This document shows, one piece after another, positions 24,043 through 31,628 of a stretch of DNA of 35,454 nt (the first letter of the stretch is position 1; each line of letters starts with the position of its first letter). Position numbers and translations under genes: made by a program. The stretch is from Microcaldota archaeon (GTDB lineage: Archaea > Micrarchaeota > Micrarchaeia > Anstonellales > Bilamarchaeaceae), in the NCBI GenBank assembly GCA_016932815.1, contig JAFGCC010000012.1:1-35454 (forward strand), in the 5' to 3' direction. The notes beneath the pieces are model-generated. The model had not been told where the DNA came from. It worked only from the letters and a program-made list of their open reading frames with translations, and made no database searches.

Positions 24043-24606
24043 ATGGCAGGCGAACCCCGGAACGGCATGGCAGGAAAATCAATGAAACTAACTACTAGGA
24101 GCCCGACTTTCGCGGGGATAGAGGGCGGAATTTTAAAACTGAGGGGATGGAACAAGGGAGCGCGCACGTTCGCGCTTGCGAAGGTGTGCATGGAACTTGG
24201 GAAGCCCAGGATGGCAAAAAGCATGGCGCAGATTGCCGCAAAAGAATACGTGCTTTGCGGGAAGTGCCGCCTGGCAGGCATGGCTGCAAAGGCAGGCGGC
24301 CTAACCGATTTGGAACTAGAGGGCGTTACGAGGGAAGCCATAGAGGAACTAATCGGCATGGACAAATGCAGGAGGGCAAAGGAGATTGCAAAAGCTTCCG
24401 GCTTCCACGGGCTTGTGCGCAAAGCCGCAATGGGCATGGCAAAAGAAAGAATGGAAACCGGGGACGTTGAGGGGGCCAGGAAACTTGGGCGCAAATACGG
24501 TTTCAACGCGGAAGCCACTGCAGAGCGGCCTTCTGAAGTGCCCGCTCCCCGGGAACCCGGAGAATGCACAACCATGGGCGAATGCACAATCCCGGGAAGA
24601 ATCTAG
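24043..24606 (+). CDS. Lineage-specific helical protein, paralogue 2
   Basis: A 187-residue protein of unknown family, homologous to the preceding gene over about the first 70 residues. It has 13 extra N-terminal residues, so a start at the in-frame ATG 24082 (MKLTTRSPTF) would align exactly with its paralogue, but the TATA spacing favours 24043. It has short helical repeats such as CRRAKEIAKASGFHGLVRKA and VEGARKLGRKYGF, typical of TPR-like folds. The C-terminal 25 residues (PAPREPGECTTMGECTIPGR) are unstructured with two Cys. The convergent H1-like gene ends 21 nt downstream. Confidence 0.75.
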   Translation: MAGEPRNGMAGKSMKLTTRSPTFAGIEGGILKLRGWNKGARTFALAKVCMELGKPRMAKSMAQIAAKEYVLCGKCRLAGMAAKAGGLTDLELEGVTREAIEELIGMDKCRRAKEIAKASGFHGLVRKAAMGMAKERMETGDVEGARKLGRKYGFNAEATAERPSEVPAPREPGECTTMGECTIPGRI

Positions 24607-24627
24607 CTTAAGGGCTAATGGAGCGCG

Positions 24628-25518
24628 TTAGCGGTAATACTCGTGGCGCTCCTTCTTTCCCATTATTTTCGCAATCTCCCTTGAATATTCCTTCTTCTCT
24701 TTTTCTGATAGCTTCGATTTTGGCAGCTTCTTCTCCCACAATGAAAGCGCGTATATCGCGCGGCCAGGCCTCTCCCCGTATTTCGCCTGGCTTATTAGGA
24801 CATCCAGCGCGTAGGCGCAGCTGCACTCGCCTAAGGCATCCGCAACCGCGCTCCGTAGTATCCCGTGCGCCGGGTTGTCCATGCTCGAATAGTAGGAGAG
24901 GTGGTAGCTTAGGAGCTTTGCGGCGCCCTCATCGCCTAGTTCCCCTAAGAATTCGATTAGCTCGGTTAGCCCTTCTAATGAAGTAGTGTAATTGAACATA
25001 GTGCGGTAGACCGCCTTGCGCACCTCTCCGGCCTCCGCCTCCTTGGGCATGGCTTTTCTGAAATGGGCGAAATTGTGCATCGCCCTAAGGCCTGCTGCCC
25101 TGGATAGCTGCTCGTGGATTAGGAATAGGATGAACTGCTTTACCACCTCGTCCCCTTTGAGGTAGGATTCCACTATTACCCTCTTTGCGGCCTGCTTCTC
25201 GCCCCTGTTTTTTGCAACTGGGTAGTGGAAGAACTCAATCATCGCCCTCTCCGCTGGGGCCATGAGGGATTTCCTCCATTCCACTAGCTTCTTGTCCACT
25301 TCCTTTACGCTCTTGGCAGGGATTTTCGGGAGCATGCTTCCTCTTGCTGCGGTTGCTTTTTTGGCTTTTGGGGCCTTGGCATTCATTTTGCTTTTGGAGG
25401 CTCTTGCGGCAGCCTTTTTTGCAGGCTCCTTTGCCGATGGCTTCTTCATGGATGCCTTTGCAGGCTTCTTCTTTGCAGCCTGTTTTCCCTTTTTGGATGA
25501 TGATTTTTTTCCTGCCAT
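24628..25518 (-). CDS. Unrecognised protein with histone H1-like basic tail and helical-repeat domain
   Basis: A 296-residue protein. Residues 1-65 are an Ala/Lys/Ser/Pro-rich tail (KKGKQAAKKKPAKASMKKPS) like that of histone H1 or bacterial Hc1/AlgP proteins. Residues about 70-295 are helical with HEAT-like features, for example LTELIEFLGELGDEGAAKLL and HGILRSAVADALGECSCAYA. The tail would bind nucleic acid or another polyanion; the helical domain probably binds protein. No membrane segments or enzyme motifs are evident. A strong TATA box (TTTATAAAT, minus strand, 25547-25539) sits 21-29 nt before the ATG. Confidence 0.75.
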   Translation of the reverse strand: MAGKKSSSKKGKQAAKKKPAKASMKKPSAKEPAKKAAARASKSKMNAKAPKAKKATAARGSMLPKIPAKSVKEVDKKLVEWRKSLMAPAERAMIEFFHYPVAKNRGEKQAAKRVIVESYLKGDEVVKQFILFLIHEQLSRAAGLRAMHNFAHFRKAMPKEAEAGEVRKAVYRTMFNYTTSLEGLTELIEFLGELGDEGAAKLLSYHLSYYSSMDNPAHGILRSAVADALGECSCAYALDVLISQAKYGERPGRAIYALSLWEKKLPKSKLSEKEKKEYSREIAKIMGKKERHEYYR

Positions 25519-25538
25519 GATTGGGATTCATTAATATT

Positions 25539-25547
25539 ATTTATAAA
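25539..25547 (-). promoter_or_regulatory. TATA box of the H1-like gene
   Basis: TTTATAAAT on the minus strand, 21-29 nt before the ATG at 25518; leaderless spacing. Confidence 0.6.
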
Positions 25548-25621
25548 GCCTCCTCAAAAGGATAGTATCTCCATTGAAGTTCCTGAATCCAAACTATTAA
25601 GATAGCATAAATCTTAATTGA

Positions 25622-26683
25622 GTGTTAACGGGTGTATATTTGATAGAAAAAGAACTCCCCTCATGGAAATCCCCGAGATTTTTTTATCTGATAAGGCATG
25701 AGGACACTGAAGATCCTTACCACTTAGGGGATAATATCAGTGTCTATCCTCTAGGTTCCATGCCCTACGAAAACAATGAATATCTGAATGAAAGGATCTT
25801 AAAATTCTGTTCTTCCAGGGGGTGGATAGACCCTAAGAGCAAACAGAAGGACAAAGAACGGCAAAGAAAGGAGAATATTGAAAAGCACAGGTCTAGAAAT
25901 AGGTGTGCTTTGTTAGTTCTTAACCTGAAGGACCCCGAACTAGAGGAAAAGATTTTTGAGGACATTCTGAGCACTAATCGTGACAACGTATCCCAAATTC
26001 TAGAGAGACTGGTTAAAGATTTTCTGAACTTATCCACGATAGTAAGAAGGAGGCCTCTGGGCATTGAAGCAGTCGGATATTTTAACCCCTACTCAAATCC
26101 GAAAGAGTTCAAAATTATTATTACTGAAACGGACTCATTTCAATATAGGACTAGTGGGATGGACCCCCACTCTTTTAGAGAATGGGCCAATAGACATCCA
26201 AATCTTAAGGACGTGTTGGGCGGATTATCTGGTGAGTTGGAATTATTATGCTTATCTTACAGAACGCTTGATTTAAGAATTAAGTTTTTCCTTAGGTTTT
26301 GTGCATTAGAAAGTGTAGCGAAGAAACATTGGAAATCAAGAGTAAGAGAGGGTGATGATCCAACACCAGAGCAGAAGGTAGCTTGCCTTATAGAGGAAAA
26401 TAAGATAACTGCCAGAAGTAACTATCTGGATAAACTGCTCATGGAAACAAACAGTAATCCACAAGATATATCTAAAGGAGTAACGATAGCGGGCATATTT
26501 TACTCTATAAGAAATCCTGCTCACCATATTGGGGAATTGATGATTGGTCAGAAGACACGTAAAAAGCTAGAAAAAAGCAGTTTGTTTGACCAGCAAAAGA
26601 TTATTATGGAATCCGCACCCCTAGTAGCAAGAATACTCGAAGAATACCTACTGAAACATTTTGAAATTAGCTCCGAAGGGTAG
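25622..26683 (+). CDS. Probable HEPN-domain protein, possibly an acquired defence effector
   Basis: A 353-residue protein with a GTG start. The C-terminal third has the layout of ApeA-like HEPN domains: a helix LSGELELLCLSYRTLDLRIK, then FFLRFCALESVAKKHW, and later GIFYSIRNPAHHIGEL, which holds an R-x4-H motif (Arg297 ... His302), the active-site pattern of HEPN ribonucleases. The N-terminal 200 residues are not recognised and are strongly charged around 70-95. HEPN proteins often cleave RNA in toxin-antitoxin, abortive-infection or CRISPR systems. Base composition is clearly more AT-rich than the neighbours, and codon choice differs (many TTA, ATA, AAT), a sign of horizontal transfer. No antitoxin or transposase lies beside it. 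The family assignment is by eye and moderate. Confidence 0.6.
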   Translation: MLTGVYLIEKELPSWKSPRFFYLIRHEDTEDPYHLGDNISVYPLGSMPYENNEYLNERILKFCSSRGWIDPKSKQKDKERQRKENIEKHRSRNRCALLVLNLKDPELEEKIFEDILSTNRDNVSQILERLVKDFLNLSTIVRRRPLGIEAVGYFNPYSNPKEFKIIITETDSFQYRTSGMDPHSFREWANRHPNLKDVLGGLSGELELLCLSYRTLDLRIKFFLRFCALESVAKKHWKSRVREGDDPTPEQKVACLIEENKITARSNYLDKLLMETNSNPQDISKGVTIAGIFYSIRNPAHHIGELMIGQKTRKKLEKSSLFDQQKIIMESAPLVARILEEYLLKHFEISSEG

Positions 26684-26737
26684 AAACGCAAGCTTAATAA
26701 CCCCAAAAGGGATTCCGTTTGCAAAGGGTGCCCGAAA

Positions 26738-27193
26738 ATGATGAGGATAACGCTGGACAAGGGAAGCTACTGGCCGGGGGAAAAGATAACTGCCACCATA
26801 AAAATAGACTATGGGAAGCCCGTAAAAGCAAGGGGGCTTTATGCGAAACTTATCTGCAAGGAAAGGGAAATAATAGAGCGCACAACCTACATGACCGAAG
26901 ACGATTATAGGAGGGAGAAGGAGCTTGGGCTCCAGCGCAGCTCCCACATGAAGACCACGAAAGAGGAGGAAGAGGAGGTTCTTTTCGAGAAGAAGATAAA
27001 ACTCGCGGAGGAGGGGGAGTTCTCTTCCGGTGAATACACGGCGGAATTTACCCTTCCCAAAAACGCAGAGCCCACAAGCCACGAATTCGGGCACGACAAG
27101 AAGATTCACGTGTGGTGGCTGAAAGTGAACCTGGATATCCCCTGGGCGCTGGACAAGAAGGAGGAAAAAGAGGTTTTCGTGGAGGGCCTCTGA
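26738..27193 (+). CDS. Arrestin-like beta-sandwich protein
   Basis: A 151-residue protein with a pattern like the N-terminal arrestin fold: RITLDKGSYWPGEKITATIK (the pGe-x-i-x-g-x-v strand pair), then RGLYAKLICKEREIIE, a charged loop, EYTAEFTLPKNAEP, and a closing HVWWLKVNLDIPWALDKK. It is soluble, has no signal peptide and a run of five Glu in the middle (KEEEEEV). Arrestin-like proteins serve as adaptors; Spo0M is a bacterial example. It lies 12 nt upstream of the copper ATPase and probably shares its transcript, so a role in metal transport or its control is possible but only inferred. Confidence 0.55.
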   Translation: MMRITLDKGSYWPGEKITATIKIDYGKPVKARGLYAKLICKEREIIERTTYMTEDDYRREKELGLQRSSHMKTTKEEEEEVLFEKKIKLAEEGEFSSGEYTAEFTLPKNAEPTSHEFGHDKKIHVWWLKVNLDIPWALDKKEEKEVFVEGL

Positions 27194-27205
27194 GGGGGAG
27201 AGGAC

Positions 27206-29350
27206 ATGGGCTCTTATGTATGCCCCGAATGCGGGATGATGTATGCGGCTCCTGGAAAATGCGGGATGTGCAACGTGGGGCTGGTAAAAGCAGGGGAGAA
27301 TGGCGCTTCGCATTCCAACCCGAAAGCGGGGAAGGCAGGTGCGGCTGGCAGCGGCATGAAAAACATGGAGAGGGCAACTGCCGGGCAGATGCAACATACG
27401 GGGGGAGGGCATGCGGGCCATCATGCGCACATGATTGAGGATTTCAGGAAGAGGTTCATCGTTTCAGTACTGCTTACGCTCCCGGTGCTTGCACTCTCCC
27501 CGCTGATACAATCCATTCTGGGTTTTAGCCTGCAATTTGGGGGAAGCAGCTACGTGCTCTTTGGGCTCTCGAGTATAATTTTCTTCTATGGGGGGATTCC
27601 GTTTTTCAGGGGGTTCTTCTCGGAGATTGGGAAGAGGCAGCCTGGGATGATGACGCTAATAGCGGTCGCGGTCTCAGTTGCATATTTTTATAGCGCCGCG
27701 GTTGTGTTCGGGCTTGGGGGCAAACCATTTTTCTGGGAGCTCGCCACCCTTATAGACGTGATGCTAATTGGGCACTGGATTGAGATGCGCTCGGTCCTGG
27801 GCGCATCCAGGGCGCTTGAGGGGCTTGCGGAACTGATGCCGGATACCGCCCACCTGCTCAAAAAGGGCGGGGCCGTGGAGGTAAAAACCTCCTCCCTGAA
27901 AAAGGGAGAGCGGGTCCTAATAAAGCCGGGGGAGAGGGTTCCGGCCGACGGAACGGTCTATCGGGGCAAAAGCAGCGTAAACGAGTCCATGCTAACTGGA
28001 GAATCCCTTCCCACAGAGAAGAAGAAAGGGGAGAAGCTAATTGGGGGTTCGATAAATGGGGAAGGTGCCCTGGAAATGGAGGTCGGGGAGACCGGGGAGG
28101 AAACCTACCTGAATAAGGTAATGGTACTAGTGCGGCAGGCGCAGGAATCCAAATCCGGAACGCAGAGGCTCGCAGACAGGGCCGCGATGTGGCTTACGTT
28201 CATAGCGCTCGGGGCCGGCTCGGCAACCCTTGCATATTGGGCTTTATACGGGGGAGATTTGGCGTTTGCAATCGAGCGCATGGCAACTGTGATGGTAATT
28301 GCGTGCCCCCACGCGCTGGGGCTGGCAATCCCGCTTGTGAGTGCCGTGTCCACCGCCATCTGCGCAAAAAACGGGCTTTTGATAAGGAACCGCTCCGCAT
28401 TCGAGAATTCGCGGAAGGTAACCTCTGTCGTATTCGACAAGACCGGGACGCTTACTAAAGGGAAGTTCGGGGTGGGCGCGGTTTCCGCATTCGGGAAATT
28501 TACCGAAAAGGATGTGCTTGCAATTGCGGCATCCCTTGAGAGGAATTCGGAGCACCCTCTTGCAGGCGCAATAGTTAATAAAGCGGAGGCGGCGGGCGCA
28601 AAACTCCTGAGGGTATCCGGCTTCAGGGCATTGAAGGGCGAAGGGGTCGAGGGAAAGGTGCGCGGGAAGAAGGCTATGCTTCTTAGCCTTCCTGCGGCAC
28701 TAAAGAGGAAGGTGCGGGTTCCGGAAGGTTCGGGAGCTGGGAAAACTTCCGCCCTACTAATCATAGGAGGAAAGCCTGCGGGAGTGATATCCTTCGAGGA
28801 TTCCATACGCGAAGAATCATACGCCGCAATACGCAGGCTCCAAGGCTCCGGGATAAAATGCTGGATGCTAACCGGGGACAGCGAAGATGTTGCAAAGAGT
28901 GTTTCAGGGGAATTGGGCATGGACGGGTATTTCGCGCAGGTCCTTCCCCACCAGAAGCAGGAAAAGATAAAGGAGCTTCAGGAGAAGGGGGAATTCGTCG
29001 CCATGGCCGGCGACGGCATAAACGACGCTCCCGCCCTCGCGCAGGCAGACGTGGGGATTGCAATCGGCTCGGGAACAGATATTGCTGCGGAAACTGCGGA
29101 CATAATACTAGTCGACAGCAACCCCAACGGGGTGGGAACGCTCATCTCCTTTGGGAGGGCCACCTATTCAAAGATGCTGCAGAACCTATTCTGGGCAACA
29201 GGCTACAATGCCATCGCCATCCCGCTTGCGGCAGGGGTGCTATACTCCTCGGGCATACTCGTGTCCCCGGCAATAGGCGCGGCGGTAATGTCAATTAGCA
29301 CGGTAATAGTAGCGGCAAATGCGAAACTGCTCTCATTAAAAAAAGAGTAA
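27206..29350 (+). CDS. copB: Copper-transporting P1B-type ATPase, CopB group
   Basis: A 714-residue membrane ATPase. Residues 4-27 (YVCPECGMMYAAPGKCGMC...) form a small heavy-metal-binding domain with four Cys, followed by a His/Met/Gly-rich linker (GHAGHHAHM). It has eight expected membrane segments. The metal-site motif in helix 6 is Cys367-Pro-His369 (ACPHALGLA), the signature of the CopB (P1B-3) group. The actuator motif is MLTGESLPTEK, the phosphorylation site DKTGTLTKG with Asp411, the nucleotide-domain EHPLAG with His450, and the hinge MAGDGINDAPALAQADVG. It should export copper ions. Nearby arrestin-like and ferritin-like genes suggest a metal-homeostasis cluster. Confidence 0.95.
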   Translation: MGSYVCPECGMMYAAPGKCGMCNVGLVKAGENGASHSNPKAGKAGAAGSGMKNMERATAGQMQHTGGGHAGHHAHMIEDFRKRFIVSVLLTLPVLALSPLIQSILGFSLQFGGSSYVLFGLSSIIFFYGGIPFFRGFFSEIGKRQPGMMTLIAVAVSVAYFYSAAVVFGLGGKPFFWELATLIDVMLIGHWIEMRSVLGASRALEGLAELMPDTAHLLKKGGAVEVKTSSLKKGERVLIKPGERVPADGTVYRGKSSVNESMLTGESLPTEKKKGEKLIGGSINGEGALEMEVGETGEETYLNKVMVLVRQAQESKSGTQRLADRAAMWLTFIALGAGSATLAYWALYGGDLAFAIERMATVMVIACPHALGLAIPLVSAVSTAICAKNGLLIRNRSAFENSRKVTSVVFDKTGTLTKGKFGVGAVSAFGKFTEKDVLAIAASLERNSEHPLAGAIVNKAEAAGAKLLRVSGFRALKGEGVEGKVRGKKAMLLSLPAALKRKVRVPEGSGAGKTSALLIIGGKPAGVISFEDSIREESYAAIRRLQGSGIKCWMLTGDSEDVAKSVSGELGMDGYFAQVLPHQKQEKIKELQEKGEFVAMAGDGINDAPALAQADVGIAIGSGTDIAAETADIILVDSNPNGVGTLISFGRATYSKMLQNLFWATGYNAIAIPLAAGVLYSSGILVSPAIGAAVMSISTVIVAANAKLLSLKKE

Positions 29351-29367
29351 TGAAAAGAAAGAAGGTA

Positions 29368-29396
29368 GGGGGAATCCCTTCCCCCAGATTCTTATT
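29368..29396. terminator. Bidirectional hairpin between copB and the ferritin-like gene
   Basis: GGGGGAA (29368-29374), loop TCCC, TTCCCCC (29379-29385), then AGATTCTTATTCT. A 7-bp perfect stem lies 18 nt after the copB stop, with the convergent gene ending at 29441. Confidence 0.55.
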
Positions 29397-29440
29397 CTAG
29401 GCCGCCGCACAATTTGCGCGCACGCCCCTGCCTGGGTAGA

Positions 29441-29872
29441 CTACTTCCCAAGCGCTTCCTGCAGGTCCATTGCATGCTCCTGCTCGGTTGCAAGGATGTC
29501 CATTAGGTGCTTTGCAAGCGCGAATTCCTTTAGGGATTCCGCCTGCTCAATTCTCACCTTGTACCGTGCAATCGCATCCTCTTCGCCTGCTAGGTCCTGC
29601 TTGAGCATTTCCACGTTCTCTTCTGATGTGTGGATTTTTCCCACATCCACTGTGGGGGTGCCTCCTAGGAAGGCAATCTGGCCTGCGAGGATTTGCGCGT
29701 GCGCTATTTCCTCGTTTGCGTGGATTTTTATCTCCTTTATGATTCCGCCAAACTGCGCCCCGCTCATGACTGCTGCGTGCTGTATGTATTGTATTGCCGC
29801 AGAGTACTCCAGCCCCAAATCATGGTTTAGGAGCCCTATTAGCTCCTCCCTGGTTACTTCCATTTTTTCCAT
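29441..29872 (-). CDS. Ferritin-like diiron protein (bacterioferritin/DPS-like)
   Basis: A 143-residue four-helix bundle. Diiron ligands are in place: Glu22 (LEYSAAIQYIQHA), Glu55 and His58 (NEEIAHAQ), Glu97/98 (GEEDAIARYKVRI), and Glu130 with His133 (EQEHAMDL). The pattern of two E-x2-H motifs fits bacterioferritin or DPS-like (Dpsl) proteins, which oxidise and store iron or remove peroxide. A haem-binding Met cannot be assigned with confidence. ATGs at 29872 and 29863 are both possible. It is convergent with copB. Confidence 0.88.
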   Translation of the reverse strand: MEKMEVTREELIGLLNHDLGLEYSAAIQYIQHAAVMSGAQFGGIIKEIKIHANEEIAHAQILAGQIAFLGGTPTVDVGKIHTSEENVEMLKQDLAGEEDAIARYKVRIEQAESLKEFALAKHLMDILATEQEHAMDLQEALGK

Positions 29873-29987
29873 CTCCGTTTTACCTTAGGAGAAAGGATTT
29901 GCGCATTTTAAACCTATCGGTTGGAAAGCGAACCTGCAAAAACGGGGGCGACCAGTACCGGCGGCCCCTGGGCCCAGGAATGTCAGA

Positions 29988-29997
29988 TTTATATAAA
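29988..29997 (+). promoter_or_regulatory. TATA box of the Cys-rich A-B genes
   Basis: TTTATATAAA, 23-32 nt before the ATG at 30020. It lies inside a longer open frame starting at 29921 and shows that the upstream start is not used. Confidence 0.6.
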
Positions 29998-30019
29998 CGA
30001 CGCGCCAATTCAGGGATGC

Positions 30020-30820
30020 ATGGGAGGCAGGACGGAGAAGGATGCTGAATTCGCGCGTTCCTACTCAAAGATAGATGGGGCATTCAAATCGTTGTCCCGG
30101 GTCCTGCTTGGGGGCGAAGTCGGGGAGCTTGCGGATTTCAGGGACTACCTGGAGGTATATGGGACGCGCAACCTCAAGCGCAAATCGTTTTTGGGCGGAG
30201 AGGAAGTAAACCTCGCATGCACGCATTACCCTGCGGATGCGCAATTCATAACCCACACGGAGGTGGGAGAATACGGAAGGCGGATTCTCAGGGAACCCTT
30301 TGAAATCGACAACCTAAAGGATATTGATTCGCTATTTGAGGAGGCGCGCGAGAGGGTTGCCTATTGCGGAAACAAGCACCTTGGGAATACGCAATTCACT
30401 TACGGGAGCGATACGGTTTTCGATTCTGCCTACGTGCTCGATTCCAAGGAAATCCTGAATTGCGAATACGTTGCCTATTCGGACAACGCCCGCCACGGCA
30501 AATACAAGTTCGGATGCAGCTACGAAGCAGAATCCAGCTTCGTGATGAAATGCGTTGCCTGCGGATGGGACACCAGGGCACTTGAGGGGCACATAATCTT
30601 CTACTGCTCGGATGTTTATTTCGTCTTCCAGATGGAAAACTGCACAGAATGCATGTTCTCTTTCAACCAGAAATCCAAAAGGCACATGATTGGGAACATC
30701 GAACTGGGGAAGGAGAAATACTTTGAACTCAAGGGGAAGCTGCTAGGTGAAGTGCGCGAAGAGCTTGCGAGGAAGAAAACTTTTCCATCTCTTTTCGAAT
30801 TGTGCGGAGGGGGAAAATGA
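30020..30820 (+). CDS. Cys-rich repeat protein A (first half-module)
   Basis: A 266-residue protein, no known family recognised. Residues 20-45 form a helical block (LSRVLLGGEVGELADFRDYL) and 100-120 a second one (DIDSLFEEARERVAYCGN). Residues about 120-215 are irregular short beta-like segments rich in Cys, Tyr, Phe, Asn and Ser, with CVAC (178-181) and CTEC (208-211). It ends with the family hallmark FNQKSKRHMIGNIELG (215-230) and a helix YFELKGKLLGEVREELARKK. It is homologous to residues 1-250 of the protein at 33893. There is no signal peptide or membrane segment, so it is cytosolic. The gene is leaderless from 30020 and overlaps gene B by ATGA. Confidence 0.85.
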   Translation: MGGRTEKDAEFARSYSKIDGAFKSLSRVLLGGEVGELADFRDYLEVYGTRNLKRKSFLGGEEVNLACTHYPADAQFITHTEVGEYGRRILREPFEIDNLKDIDSLFEEARERVAYCGNKHLGNTQFTYGSDTVFDSAYVLDSKEILNCEYVAYSDNARHGKYKFGCSYEAESSFVMKCVACGWDTRALEGHIIFYCSDVYFVFQMENCTECMFSFNQKSKRHMIGNIELGKEKYFELKGKLLGEVREELARKKTFPSLFELCGGGK

Positions 30821-31566
30821 TCTGGATGGATGCTTCGTTTGGAAGGGCAACGAAGCTTGTGCTCGGAGAGGAGATTGGGGGCGTTTCCGGCTACGAAAAA
30901 TGGCTGATGAGGTATTTGTACCCAACCAAGTTCGTGGAAACCGCCCTTGATAAGAAGAAGCTGTTCATCGTTCCGGGGTTTTTCTACATAAGCTATGTGC
31001 CAGAAGAGCGGATTATCTGTGATTTGGAAGTGGAAAAATCCCAGAAGAAGAAAGTGGATGCTTCGCGCATCTCGAATCTGGAGGGCGTCAAGGGCGTGCT
31101 AGGCGAAATCGGCTATTACAATATCGAGAAGAAATGGGGAAAATTCTCCGGGGTAAGCGATTCCATATTCTACGGGGATTCGGTGAACGTGCACCACTGC
31201 GCGGATATCCACAACTCCAAGGACATTGCCTATTCGCAGTACATTTCGATGAAGTGCGAATGCATATTCGGGAGCTATCGGCTCTTTTTCTCCAAGTTCT
31301 GCATCAAGTGCTACAATTCCAACAACATCTCGGTTTGCTTTGAGTGCGATTCCTGCAAGGGCTGCAGTGGGCTCATGTTCTGCCACAACTGCGAGAACGT
31401 GCACGATTCGCTCTTTTGCTTCAATGCGAAGAATTTGAGGTATGCGCTCTTTAACCGGGAGATTGGGCGGGAGAAATACCTGGAGTTGAGGAAGAAGCTT
31501 TGTGCGGGGATTGTTTCGGAATTAAAGGAAAAGAGCTGGTTTGAGAGTAGCATCTACAATCTCTAA
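30817..31566 (+). CDS. Cys-rich repeat protein B (second half-module)
   Basis: A 249-residue protein with 14 Cys. The N-terminal block FGRATKLVLGEEIGGVSGYE (8-27) matches the starts of the other modules. Residues 145-205 are a dense series of short Cys-containing strands: CIKC (162-165), CFEC (174-177), CDSC, CKGC and CHNC (189-192). They lead to the hallmark FNAKNLRYALFNREIG (202-217) and the helix YLELRKKLCAGIVSELK. It is homologous to residues about 275-520 of the protein at 33893. The layout suggests a short beta-helix or pentapeptide-like solenoid with inward or metal-binding cysteines, which is inference. The ATG at 30817 overlaps the gene A stop and has GGAGGGG 4 nt upstream; a start at 30802 would precede this site. 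Confidence 0.85.
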   Translation: MIWMDASFGRATKLVLGEEIGGVSGYEKWLMRYLYPTKFVETALDKKKLFIVPGFFYISYVPEERIICDLEVEKSQKKKVDASRISNLEGVKGVLGEIGYYNIEKKWGKFSGVSDSIFYGDSVNVHHCADIHNSKDIAYSQYISMKCECIFGSYRLFFSKFCIKCYNSNNISVCFECDSCKGCSGLMFCHNCENVHDSLFCFNAKNLRYALFNREIGREKYLELRKKLCAGIVSELKEKSWFESSIYNL

Positions 31567-31628
31567 TCATAAGCCCGCCAGGGGAATCCGTGCTAGAAAA
31601 GCAAGGAAAAAGAAGATGCACAGACAGG

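Noticed and set aside
25519-26737. Mobile-element boundaries around the AT-rich HEPN-like gene
   Set aside because: No transposase, integrase, terminal inverted repeats, target-site duplication or tRNA attachment site is visible, so only composition supports transfer.
26648-27430. 260-residue minus-strand ORF
   Set aside because: It is antisense to the arrestin-like gene and the start of copB; composition is that of a shadow frame (His/Pro/Phe-rich).
28105-28920. 271-residue minus-strand ORF
   Set aside because: It is antisense to the catalytic core of copB, whose motifs are all intact.
29921-30019. Upstream extension of Cys-rich gene A
   Set aside because: A strong TATA box (29988-29997) lies within it, and the homologous gene C starts at the position equivalent to 30020.
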